Shown here: piece by piece, positions 7,025 to 14,596 of the stretch
How positions within the stretch are numbered: the first letter of the stretch is position 1
Layout: every line of letters starts with the position of its first letter
Assembly (NCBI GenBank): GCA_019421385.1
Contig: JAHZFK010000036.1
Coordinates: forward strand, 1-23,467
DNA length: 23,467 nucleotides
Source: Clostridiales bacterium
GTDB lineage: Bacteria > Bacillota > Clostridia > Oscillospirales > Butyricicoccaceae
Reading direction: 5' to 3'
Position numbers and translations under genes: made by a program
The notes under the pieces: generated by a model
The model's database searches: none
Told to the model about the DNA's origin: nothing
The model's input: only the letters and a program-made list of their open reading frames with translations

Positions 7025-7297
7025 ATGCCGAGCATTCGTCCCATTTCGGATTTAAGGAATAGTGCTAACGAAATCTCGGATTTTTGCCATCAGACGCAGG
7101 AACCTGTTTTCATCACACGCAACGGAACCGGTGATATGGTCGTGATCAGCATGGAGGAATATGAACGCCAACAGGGCCTGATCGACCTTTATGGCAAACT
7201 TGCCGTAGCGGAGCAGGAAATCGCTTCCGGTGCGGGAGGGGAAGACTTTTTGCAAGTTGCAGATGCGCTGCGGGAGAGCATCCATGGAAAAGTATAA
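7025..7297 (+). CDS. Phd/YefM family antitoxin
   Basis: A 90-aa protein starting at ATG 7025, with GGAGGTG at 7012-7018. Upstream in-frame starts (6983) lie in the promoter and are rejected. The N-terminus MPSIRPISDLRNSANEISDF followed by QEPVFITRNGTGDMVVISMEEYE is characteristic of the family. The C-terminus overlaps the toxin start by 14 nt. It neutralises the adjacent RelE/ParE toxin and, from family knowledge, represses the operon. It is divergent from the first module, with about 200 nt and the pilin remnant between them. Confidence 0.88.
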   Translation: MPSIRPISDLRNSANEISDFCHQTQEPVFITRNGTGDMVVISMEEYERQQGLIDLYGKLAVAEQEIASGAGGEDFLQVADALRESIHGKV

Positions 7298-7586
7298 AAT
7301 ACGGATCTATCCCACGGCGAAGAAGGACCTGCAGGAAGTTGTTTCTTATCTGAACACCTTATCGCCGGATATCGCGCTTCGGTATTATGATTTACTGGTG
7401 GAGCGCATTTTGGGCCTTTCTCAAATGCCGGAACGCTGTCCGCATCCACGTGATCTTGCACTCGCAGCAAAGGGATACCGGTATTTGTTGGTGGAGAACT
7501 ATCTGGTGTTCTTCGTTGTCGTCGATGATACGGTGCAGATCCGCAGGATACTGTACGCACGGCGGGATTACAGGGCACTGTTATGA
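7284..7586 (+). CDS. RelE/ParE family toxin
   Basis: A 100-aa protein from ATG 7284. It has the ParE/RelE pattern: MEKYKIRIYPTAKKDLQEVVSYL, a second helix, PERCPHPRD, then beta strands KGYRYLLVENYLVFFVVVDDTVQIRRILYARRDY. The YARRDY end is a common signature. The longer frame starting at 7230 overlaps the antitoxin heavily and has no ribosome site. The module ends at a strong terminator, so it is a closed transcription unit inserted in the conjugation region. Confidence 0.88.
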   Translation: MEKYKIRIYPTAKKDLQEVVSYLNTLSPDIALRYYDLLVERILGLSQMPERCPHPRDLALAAKGYRYLLVENYLVFFVVVDDTVQIRRILYARRDYRALL

Positions 7587-7618
7587 CTTTGTGTAAAAAA
7601 ACTGAAGAGTAGAACAGC

Positions 7619-7652
7619 AAAAGGACGTTTCGGTAAGAATACGTCCTTTTTT
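7619..7652 (+). terminator. intrinsic terminator after second toxin-antitoxin module
   Basis: AAAAGGACGT (7619-7628) and ACGTCCTTTT (7641-7650) form a perfect 10-bp stem followed by more T. It would also stop any transcription coming from the pilin side, so the VirB6-like gene needs readthrough or a promoter I do not see. Confidence 0.88.
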
Positions 7653-7692
7653 CGTTGCAGCATCGTATTTTCCACAATACGGTGCTTTTCTT

Positions 7693-10035
7693 TTGCCATT
7701 TTTCAAAAGGAGGCTGCCGAAAATTCTTGAAAAACTGATAAAAGCTCTGTTTGAGTGGCTCGCGAGACTCTGGTATGAGATAGTGGAATACCTGCTGGAC
7801 CAGATGATGGACTTATTCCACACAGACCTTACCTATTTTGCAGAACGTGTGCCAGTTGTGGGAGACATCAGCACCATCTTTTTCGCAGTGGGTTGGGCGC
7901 TGCTGATTGGTAATCTAGCATTTCAAGCAATGCGTTCCATGGCGACCGGCGTCGGCATTGAGGCTGAGGAACCAGGACGACTGTTTCTGCGCACCGCGAT
8001 GTTCTCGTTTTTGCTCATGGTCAGCCGGCAGATCTGTGAGATCGGCTTGGGGTTCTCCTCAACCATTATGGATATGCTCCAAGTCCCCAATGCCATCACC
8101 TTTGACCCGTTTGGCGAAGATACCTTTGATATGCTGCCCAATGCGGGCTGGATCGTGGTCATCTTGGTCAATGTGATCATCCAATGGCAGACAATCAAAT
8201 TGTTTTTTGAGGTTGCAGAGCGATATGTCATCCTCTGTGTGCTGACCTACTGTGCGCCGCTGGCCTTTGCCATGGGCGGCTCAAAATCCACCGCAGAGAT
8301 ATTTCGCGGCTGGCTGCGGATGTTTGCGTCGATGTGCGCACTGATGGTATTCAATCTGGTATTTGTTAAGATGCTCATCAGCGCAATGTCCAATGCGCCG
8401 AACGGCACAGCTATTATCCCGTGGGCAATGCTGATCGTCGGCATTGTCAGAATGGCGAAAAAGATGGATGGCATTATCCTGCGGATCGGTCTCAATCCCG
8501 CGATAACCGGCGGCCCGCTGGGCGCGCGGATACCGGGGATGCTTACCGCCATGACGCTGCGCAGCATTGCGCAAATGGTCACACGCACCGCAGCGCAAGG
8601 TATGCCGTCCGCCGGGCATGGCAGCCCTGCGCCGCCAGCATCCGGGTCTTTCATGCAGCACGGTGGCAAGCAGGGCGGTCAATCCACCGGCACAGTTGGA
8701 GCATCTGCACAGGGCGGCGCTGCCGCAAGCGCGGCAGGCGTTGCCGGAGCGGCCATCCATGTTACCGGTTCGGGTGCAAGGGCGATGAACGACTTGGCTT
8801 CGTTCCGCAACCGGCACGGGGCGGGTGATCCGGCTTCGATCCGGCAGGTCAGTCAGGCCATTTCAGTTGACGCAGACGATTGGGAGGACGGCAGCTCGGT
8901 CAGCAGCATCCGCAGTCAGAATCAGAGTGTATCCGAAGCAAATGCAGTAAGCCGGATGATGGTTTCACCTGTGTCTCCAGCGCTTCCGCCGCTGCCCGCG
9001 GATTTCGGACGGATGAGTACACCGCAGACGGAAATCGGCACCCATGCGCCGGTCATGCCGATGCATCGAGCGGATACCGCACCCGGACTGTCCGTCACAC
9101 CGGTACAGCCTGCCGCTGCCATGCCACACATACCCGAACAGGTATTCCCAAGCAACACGGAAACCTCTGGCGCACCGCAGCAATCTGTTTCAGGGACGCC
9201 CAGCGCGCACCAGCCCGTACAGCTGACCACGTCGCGCCCAGCTCGCGTGACACCAGTGAGTCCTGTATCCCCGCCGCATGTACAGACACTTTTGCACAGC
9301 GAAAGCAATTTGTCCGAGATGCGCACAGGATATACGGAGCAGAATGCGCCGGAACGCCCGCCGGTATCTCCAACAGAATCGGCAGGACATTCGTCCAGCG
9401 TTGTTCCAACAGCCGCCGTAGCAGCTGCCACCGCGGCGCAGGGACATACTGCGTCTGCGGTTCAGCCCAACCGGACTGCTCCCTCTGGTTCGGCCAGTCC
9501 AGCAGTATCGCCGCCGAGCCGCACCATGCCGACTGCGCCGCCGGTACAACAGGTGATGCGCCAGACAGGGACAACAGCGGACACAGGCAGCAGCTTGCTC
9601 CGCGTAACACCGGTCACGCCGCAGCCGCAGGCCGTAGCATCGGCATTCGGGCAATCGATACCGCGCACAGGGGTACAGCCCGTATCGCAAACAGCGGTGC
9701 AGCCGCCGTCGCCTGCAATGAGGACGCAAGCACCAACCGCTCCGGCGGTATCGCCTGCATCGGCCGATGGCGGCAGACGGCCTGCGGTTTCCCCGGCAAC
9801 ACCCGCACCGGATCGGCGTACTGCTGTTTCGCCGTCACGGCGTGGGCATAGCGAAATACAGCAGACCACCACGGTACAAAGCAATTTGCCGCCCAGTGTG
9901 CGTCCGCCGGATATGGTCGGACGGCCGCATATTGCGGACAAGACGCGCAGACTGCGCCGCAGCGCGCAGCCGCTGAATAACAAGGTGACCCCACAGGAAG
10001 GAGGAAAACATCATAAACGAAGAAAGAAGAAATAA
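7693..10035 (+). CDS. VirB6/TrbL-like conjugation channel protein with long disordered tail
   Basis: Residues 1 to about 270 carry five or six membrane helices (for example STIFFAVGWALLIGNLAFQAM, AMFSFLLMVSRQICEIGL, AGWIVVILVNVIIQW, ASMCALMVFNLVFVKMLISAM, AMLIVGIVRMAKKM), as in the VirB6/TrbL inner-membrane component of Gram-positive type IV secretion systems. The remaining 500 residues are rich in Pro, Ser, Thr, Ala and Gln, contain many VSP/VTP motifs and end in a basic HKRRKKK tail, so they are probably disordered. Start: TTG 7693 has no ribosome site. AAAAGGAGG at 7705-7713 lies inside the frame and points to ATT 7723 (spacing 9 nt), giving a protein beginning LEKLIKALFEWLARL. The gene is followed by an overlapping C39-like gene. 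Role is inferred from topology and position before PrgI/VirB4. Confidence 0.75.
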   Translation: MPFFKRRLPKILEKLIKALFEWLARLWYEIVEYLLDQMMDLFHTDLTYFAERVPVVGDISTIFFAVGWALLIGNLAFQAMRSMATGVGIEAEEPGRLFLRTAMFSFLLMVSRQICEIGLGFSSTIMDMLQVPNAITFDPFGEDTFDMLPNAGWIVVILVNVIIQWQTIKLFFEVAERYVILCVLTYCAPLAFAMGGSKSTAEIFRGWLRMFASMCALMVFNLVFVKMLISAMSNAPNGTAIIPWAMLIVGIVRMAKKMDGIILRIGLNPAITGGPLGARIPGMLTAMTLRSIAQMVTRTAAQGMPSAGHGSPAPPASGSFMQHGGKQGGQSTGTVGASAQGGAAASAAGVAGAAIHVTGSGARAMNDLASFRNRHGAGDPASIRQVSQAISVDADDWEDGSSVSSIRSQNQSVSEANAVSRMMVSPVSPALPPLPADFGRMSTPQTEIGTHAPVMPMHRADTAPGLSVTPVQPAAAMPHIPEQVFPSNTETSGAPQQSVSGTPSAHQPVQLTTSRPARVTPVSPVSPPHVQTLLHSESNLSEMRTGYTEQNAPERPPVSPTESAGHSSSVVPTAAVAAATAAQGHTASAVQPNRTAPSGSASPAVSPPSRTMPTAPPVQQVMRQTGTTADTGSSLLRVTPVTPQPQAVASAFGQSIPRTGVQPVSQTAVQPPSPAMRTQAPTAPAVSPASADGGRRPAVSPATPAPDRRTAVSPSRRGHSEIQQTTTVQSNLPPSVRPPDMVGRPHIADKTRRLRRSAQPLNNKVTPQEGGKHHKRRKKK

Positions 10036-11245
10036 CGCTGGTCGTGTTGCCGCCACCGCGGCGAATATCGCAAAAGGCGCGCTGTCTGGCGGTCCGTATG
10101 GCGTCGCCGCAGCCGCTGTGGCAGAGGCCGCGCCCAGCCTGCTGAAAGGGGCAGGCATCGCGCTGCTCATCTGTCTCGGCCTGCCGCTGCTCATGTTGCT
10201 GTCCATACCATGCAACCTGTTTGGCTCGCCCAGCGCGTCCTCGGCAGATATTCAGGAGATGACGTCGCAGGCGGAGCAGCTCACAGTCACATGGAAAGAC
10301 CAGCGGACGCTCGAGGACAAGGCAATCAACCTGTTTGTAGATCTGTTGCCGGAAAATCTTGGCTTTATCTCGATCGAGAAAAACCTCGGCAATACCAATG
10401 ACTATTGGATGGTCGCTATCACCTCTGTTTACAGCGAGCAGGATGTCATGCTGATTGATGAGGACAAGATTGTGCAGACTATGCAGGCTAAGCTGAAATA
10501 TGAATTAAAGGCCAAGTATGACAGCGAGGGAAACTTTGAAGGATATGTTCTTGTGATTTCGGACATGACCCCGACCGAGCTGATGGACAAGCTGGGCTTT
10601 GACGAGATGCAGCGCATGTGGGCGGAAGTGATCCAAAGCACCATCGCGGATGCAGAATACAGTGCGCCGAGCGGTTCATCGGACAATACCGCAGGCATGG
10701 ACTTTTCGGACATTGTGTTCACCGGCCGCGGCAACTCCAAGGACGTTGTGTATTTCAGCCAGTACGACTCCCGCTGGGGCAGCCTGATGTACGGCAAAAC
10801 CAATACAATTGCAGGCGCAGGCTGCGGCCCGACCTCGCTTGCGATCTGCGTGTCCACGCTGACGAATAAAACCGTTCTGCCGCCGGAGATTTGCGACTGG
10901 TCTGTAAAAACCGGCCACCGCTGCGAGGGCAGCGGCAGCTACCACAGCCTGATCTCGGACGGTGCGGCGCATTACGGCGTGCCGTGCCGCGGCATTGGCC
11001 AGAGCAAAACTGAACTGGTCAAGGCGCTGCAGGAGGGAAAGCTGGTCATTGCGATCATGTCTGCCGGACACTTTACCCGCGGCGGACATTTTATTGTGCT
11101 GCGCGGCATCACGGACAGCGGCAAGATTCTTGTTGCGGACTGCGCCAGTTATGAACGCAGTCAGAAAGAGTGGGATCTGAGCATTTTTCTGGCTGAGTGC
11201 AACAAGGGCGCGGCGGCCGGCGGCCCGTTCTGGGTGCTGGGATAG
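10013..11245 (+). CDS. membrane-anchored C39-like cysteine peptidase of the conjugation module
   Basis: The coding pattern extends 35 codons upstream of GTG 10118, to NEERRNNAGRVAATAANIAKG directly after AAGGAGG (9998-10004). The start there would be ATA 10013 or ATC 10010, overlapping the VirB6 gene's end. With ATA the protein has 410 aa. A basic/Ala-rich cytoplasmic stretch leads to one membrane helix (IALLICLGLPLLMLLSI), then a region of about 170 aa resembling the N-terminal part of conjugative lytic proteins. The C-terminus is a C39/papain-like domain: VVYFSQYDSRWG, catalytic Cys in GAGCGPTSLA (C271), His in RGGHFIVLRG (H359) and Asp in LVADCAS (D376). In other Gram-positive elements this position holds an NlpC/P60 wall hydrolase, so local wall opening for the channel is the likely job. 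The actual substrate is not shown. Confidence 0.8.
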   Translation: MNEERRNNAGRVAATAANIAKGALSGGPYGVAAAAVAEAAPSLLKGAGIALLICLGLPLLMLLSIPCNLFGSPSASSADIQEMTSQAEQLTVTWKDQRTLEDKAINLFVDLLPENLGFISIEKNLGNTNDYWMVAITSVYSEQDVMLIDEDKIVQTMQAKLKYELKAKYDSEGNFEGYVLVISDMTPTELMDKLGFDEMQRMWAEVIQSTIADAEYSAPSGSSDNTAGMDFSDIVFTGRGNSKDVVYFSQYDSRWGSLMYGKTNTIAGAGCGPTSLAICVSTLTNKTVLPPEICDWSVKTGHRCEGSGSYHSLISDGAAHYGVPCRGIGQSKTELVKALQEGKLVIAIMSAGHFTRGGHFIVLRGITDSGKILVADCASYERSQKEWDLSIFLAECNKGAAAGGPFWVLG

Positions 11246-11264
11246 TTGGAGTGGAGGTGAACGG

Positions 11265-11561
11265 ATGGAAGTGTATTCCGACGGATATATCTGCCGGCTT
11301 CGTATCTTGCGATACAAATACGGCATTTCCGTACGGGAATTAGCGCAGCATGCCGGGATTAGTTTTCAGTATATCAGTTCGATCGAATTATGCCAGAGAA
11401 CCGGTTCGGCCGCGGCGCGTAAACGAATTGCAGAAGCACTGCAATCTATTTTACAAAATCGGCTGAGTGGCTCAGAGGAGAATCTTTGCGAATTTCACAG
11501 TCTGCGCAGCCATCTATTCGACAAAGTAAAGGAAAGTGAGGTGATGATGGATGGGAAATGA
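11265..11561 (+). CDS. XRE-family helix-turn-helix regulator
   Basis: A 98-aa protein with GGAGGTG before ATG 11265. Residues about 11-60 form a Cro/cI-type HTH: LRILRYKYGISVRELAQHAGISFQYISSIELCQRTGS, with the recognition helix near SFQYISSIE. The C-terminal 35 residues are charged and probably helical. It lies 19 nt after the peptidase and overlaps the PrgI gene by 11 nt, so it is co-transcribed with the channel genes. It may control them, but no operator is evident. Confidence 0.85.
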   Translation: MEVYSDGYICRLRILRYKYGISVRELAQHAGISFQYISSIELCQRTGSAAARKRIAEALQSILQNRLSGSEENLCEFHSLRSHLFDKVKESEVMMDGK

Positions 11562-11934
11562 AGACATCTACTTTATCCCGGTCAATTTTACGGACGCAGG
11601 CCGTGTGCTCGGTTTGTTTGAACTGCGCAACTGCATTGAAGCCGCCGTTTTGGCATTGCCGACATTTGGCCTGTGCAGCCTGATTGCACACTACACGCCG
11701 TTTTCCGTCACGGTCAAGCTAATTTTGTCGCTGTGTCTGCTTGTGCCGGTCTGCGGCTTCGGCCTGATCGGTATCCGGGACGAATCCTTATCCCGGTTTT
11801 TGTGTACCTATGTGCGTTGGCGCAGATGCCGACGCATCGCCATCAATAAAGGAGGCTCAATCAAACGTGGACATCAAAAAAATCATCTTCGGGGATCAAG
11901 TGCGCGGGGCCGAAACCATTGCGCCCGCAAATGA
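11551..11934 (+). CDS. prgI: PrgI family conjugation protein
   Basis: A 127-aa protein. The N-terminus (YFIPVNFTDAGRVLGLFELRNCIEA) and two adjacent membrane helices (AAVLALPTFGLCSLIAHY; VTVKLILSLCLLVPVCGFGLIGI) match the PrgI family, small inner-membrane partners of VirB4 in Gram-positive secretion systems. About the last 20 residues overlap the VirB4 gene in another frame and are very basic (SIKRGHQKNHLRGSSARGRN); this could be an accidental extension after loss of an earlier stop. Neighbours on both sides are conjugation genes. Confidence 0.8.
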   Translation: MGNEDIYFIPVNFTDAGRVLGLFELRNCIEAAVLALPTFGLCSLIAHYTPFSVTVKLILSLCLLVPVCGFGLIGIRDESLSRFLCTYVRWRRCRRIAINKGGSIKRGHQKNHLRGSSARGRNHCARK

Positions 11935-12700
11935 CGACCTGCAGGGCAGCCTGCCCATTGCGGATATCAAATACGGCGTTGTGCGGACGCGGGACGGCGG
12001 GTATGCAGCATTGTTTGAGGTGCTGCCGACAAACTATTTTCTGCAAAGCACAGCAGAGCGAATGCGCATCATCAGCAACCTTGCCGCATGGCTGCGCATT
12101 GCGCCGGACAATCTGCAGATCCTCTGCCTTTCCCAGCCGGTAGACGTCGAACAGTACACAAGACGCATGGAGGGATTCCTACAATCCGAGGGGGATGCTT
12201 TGTGCCGCACCTGCATTAAAGACAACATCAACGAGGTCAACCAACTGGTACGGTACGGGGCATTCACAACACGGTTTTATATTGCCTATCGGTATGAACC
12301 CTCTATGGTGTCCGGTGATGTAAGCTATGCCAAAATCGCCGCTGCGCTGCGGCAGGTCATGGATTCGGCTGTAGGTTACCTTGCCCGCTGCGGACTCAAC
12401 GTGGTAAGCCCGGGCTATATCGACAACCATCTGGTCGAGACCGTGTTCCGCATGTTGTGCAAGCGCACATCAGAGCATATCCGTTTGCCTTTGTACTTCC
12501 GGGATATGCGTTCTTGTCCTCGCTATTCTTCGCAATGCTGTTTTCGCGTTTGGAGGCATACGCCCGGCGCGAGAAGGGCGGCAAGCTGCCGGTGCCGGTC
12601 AACTTCCTGCTCGACGAATTCCCGTCGATCGGCAAGCTGGGCGACTTCAAGCGCTCGATCGCGTTCACGCGCTCTTTCGGCATGCAGTGTCAGGTGCTGA
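11867..12700 (+). pseudogene. VirB4-type conjugation ATPase, N-terminal fragment
   Basis: It starts at GTG 11867 after AAAGGAGG (11848-11855), inside the end of prgI. The first 205 or so residues (MDIKKIIFGDQVRGAETIAPANDDLQGSLPI...) fit the N-terminal domain of the VirB4/TraE-like proteins that follow prgI. From about 12475 the frame turns into Arg/Ser/Cys-rich nonsense, while a TraG/VirD4 sequence appears in another frame. The whole ATPase core, with Walker A and B, is missing. The normal protein is about 600-800 aa. This is the left side of a deletion junction, so the product cannot be an active ATPase. Confidence 0.75.
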
Positions 12701-13401
12701 TCCAGTCCGTAGCGCAGCTTGCCGACATGTACCCGCGGCATGAGTGGGAAGAAATTGCGGCGTGCTGCGACGCCACGATCTGTCTGGGCGTCAACGACCC
12801 GACCAGCGCGAAATTTATTTCGGAAAAGTGCGGCATGACGACCATTCAGGTGACGAACAACCAGTCCCCGCAGACGCCGTTGTTTTCCCCGCTGCAAAAC
12901 AATATTCGGCCGTATTCCATGACGCGCAGCAACACGCAGCGCGCTCTCATGCAACCGGATGAGGTGCTGCGGCTGGATAACGCGCAGTGCATCGTCCTGC
13001 TGCGCGGACAGTATCCTATGTTGCTTTACAAGATCACGCCGGAGGAATTTGCGGCGTTTGATCAGCTGCGTCCGGTGTCCATCACCGATTACCCGGCGAA
13101 GCCGTCGGAGGACGATGCGGAAGATACGCCGCCAGAGCCTGAACCTCCGCAGCCACCGGAGCCACCATCCGAACAGCCGTCTGGGCCGCCGGAAGCAGAA
13201 CCCCAAACCAGCTGGGGAAACTTGTCCTCACTGCCGCGTTATCCACTGATTTACCCGGACGAGGACGGGTATGACACGACAGGGATACGGGATATCCGCC
13301 TGACCGATGCGCAGGTGGATGCGATACAGGACACACTCGATACCATGCGTAATGACGAAAAACCAAATCATGACAACAGCAAAGGAGACGCTGCCTTATG
13401 A
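12457..13401 (+). pseudogene. TraG/VirD4 coupling protein, C-terminal fragment
   Basis: From about 12500 the frame reads YAFLSSLFFAMLFSRLEAY..., then the Walker B-like FLLDEFPSIGKLGDF, AFTRSFGMQCQVLIQSVAQL, CDATICLGVNDPTSAKFIS and LDNAQCIVLLRGQYPML, which is typical of the C-terminal half of TraG/VirD4 ATPases that bring DNA to the channel. Walker A and the N-terminal membrane part are absent. There is no suitable start, since ATG 12457 lies in VirB4-derived sequence. A Pro/Glu-rich linker and an acidic tail follow (residues 215-314). Its stop overlaps the repA start (ATGA), so translation of repA was probably once coupled to it. Confidence 0.8.
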
Positions 13402-13964
13402 AACAGAACCCCGAAGTACGCCCGGCTTTCACACTGATGAAGCTGAACGACGCCATTTCCCATTTCCACATGCAGATGCCGCGCTGGCTTTTTTCCGACC
13501 CGCAGTACAGCGGCCTGTCGCTGGAAAGCAAGGTGGCTTACACGTTCCTGCTCAACCGCTTCCAGCTGTCCCGCCGCAACGGCTGGGTCAACCGACATGG
13601 CGAGGTTTATGTCATGTATACGCGGGAAGATCTGGCACGGGAAATGCAAGTTTCCTACCGCAAGGCAATCAGCTGCTTTAAGGAGCTTGCGCAAAAGCAT
13701 CTGCTGTGGGAACAGCGGCAGGGTCGCGGTATGCCGAACCGCATCTTTCTGGCCGAGGTGCAGCTGAATGAAAAAGCCGCTTACGCCTATGTGCGAAATA
13801 GAAATGCTTTGTATTTACAACAATCCCGTTGCTGTCATTGTGAGTATTGTCAAAAAAGTAATAGAAATCAATTTATCAGTTTTCGTATTTCGTACTCCTT
13901 CATATATAATCAATACGTCAAGTTGTTTAGCCGCTATCTAGGCTCCGGAAGAGCAACCAGGTAA
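13398..13964 (+). pseudogene. repA: RepA_N-type replication initiator, C-terminally truncated
   Basis: ATG 13398 follows AAAGGAGA. The first 130 residues or so fit the replication initiator A N-terminal domain found in Firmicute plasmids and conjugative elements: RWLFSDPQYSGLSLESKVAY, NRFQLSRRNGWVNRHGEVYV, YTREDLAREMQVSYRKAISCFKEL, and GRGMPNRIFLAEV. After about 13797 the composition turns AT-rich and the residues (RNRNALYLQQSRCCHCEY...) no longer look like the family. The middle linker and C-terminal domain are missing; full proteins are usually about twice as long. It was interrupted by the sequence that carries the second intron fragment. Confidence 0.8.
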
Positions 13965-14245
13965 CGGTGTAACCTTCCTCCCATATATCTGCCGCATTTA
14001 CAGTGCAAAGTTCGGGCAGTATTGGACTTTGTCTTGTTAGGCAGACTCGTCCGCTTTGCATTGCCTCATATACGATTTCTGTTCGTCAGACCGAGAGTTT
14101 GCCTGTGTCGGCACTTCGCAGCCTCCACATCCGGCTTCCTTCAGATTCCACCTCACGATGGACACCCTTGCCTTCGGCTAACAGTTCCTACTGCCAAGTC
14201 TGTAGTGGACTTTCACCACCAAGTTATTGCCCATGCCGGGCGCAC
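13930..14245 (-). mobile_element. 5' fragment of a second group II intron
   Basis: Read on the minus strand it starts GTGCGCCC at 14245 and continues with the domain I pattern GGTGGTGAAAGTCCACTACA, GGCAGTAGGAACTG, GGCAAGGGTGTCCATCGTG and GAATCTGAAGGAAGCCGG, which I recognise from group II introns of gut Firmicutes. There is no RT gene and no domain V, so only about 315 nt of the 5' end remain. The left limit is uncertain, because 13797-13929 is AT-rich sequence of unknown origin between it and repA. It is not related in sequence to the intron at 3469. Confidence 0.7.
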
Positions 14246-14252
14246 CGAGAGA

Positions 14253-14288
14253 AGCCCACTTTTCGATGCAACGCTCGAAAAGCGGGCT
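14253..14288 (-). terminator. terminator hairpin serving as intron insertion site
   Basis: AGCCCRCTTTTCGA and its complement form a 14-bp stem with one mismatch around an 8-nt loop. It ends 7 nt before the intron start at 14245 on the minus strand. Class IIC introns insert just downstream of such hairpins. The stem could also terminate in the plus direction (followed by TTGTT). Confidence 0.65.
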
Positions 14289-14434
14289 TTGTTCATGCCG
14301 CCTCCTTCATGTGCCACCAGAAGGGAAGCAGCATACATATACAAGACTAAGGAGCCGGAGAAACCGGCGGACTTCCCCCGTTTCCGGGCCTTGCAGGACT
14401 GGTGAATGGTTTGGTGAAACGGCAGTTTCCTTTA
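14289..14434. other. non-coding stretch with small hairpins
   Basis: No convincing gene. It has short perfect stems such as GCCGG/CCGGC around 14352-14366 and CCCG/CGGG. A 13-codon minus-strand ORF with no ribosome site is ignored. Confidence 0.4.
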
Positions 14435-14596
14435 GGGCAATACCGCATAATTCAGCAAGAATGATTTGCGTGTAAATTTTGCGTCCAAATGCGGCGCGGT
14501 TTCGCAGCAATACTTGATGTATTGCAAGAAATCGTAACAAAATCCTGACACAAAACTTCCACAAAGCATCGAAGATGCAATTGTACGGCGTTGCCT
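14435..14596. mobile_element. MITE-like element, 162 bp
   Basis: The left end GGGCAATACCGCATAATT (14435-14452) and the reverse complement of the right end, AGGCAACGCCGTACAATT (14596-14579), agree at 13 of 18 positions, all differences being transitions. Similarity continues inward (TTTTGYGTC on both sides). TA dinucleotides flank both ends (14433-14434, 14597-14598), as for IS630/Tc1-type transposition. A perfect GCAATAC/GTATTGC hairpin lies inside. It has no coding capacity. Confidence 0.6.

Noticed and set aside
8880..9994. Several long open frames on both strands in the tail of the VirB6-like gene
   Set aside because: Low-complexity GC-rich sequence; these frames give Arg/Cys/Ser-rich proteins with no ribosome sites, whereas the main frame is continuous with the membrane part.
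13797..13929. Short hydrophobic minus-strand peptides (around ISITFLTILTMTATG)
   Set aside because: No ribosome site or proper start in frame; the nearby MKEYEIRKLIN start is in a different frame and ends after 11 codons.
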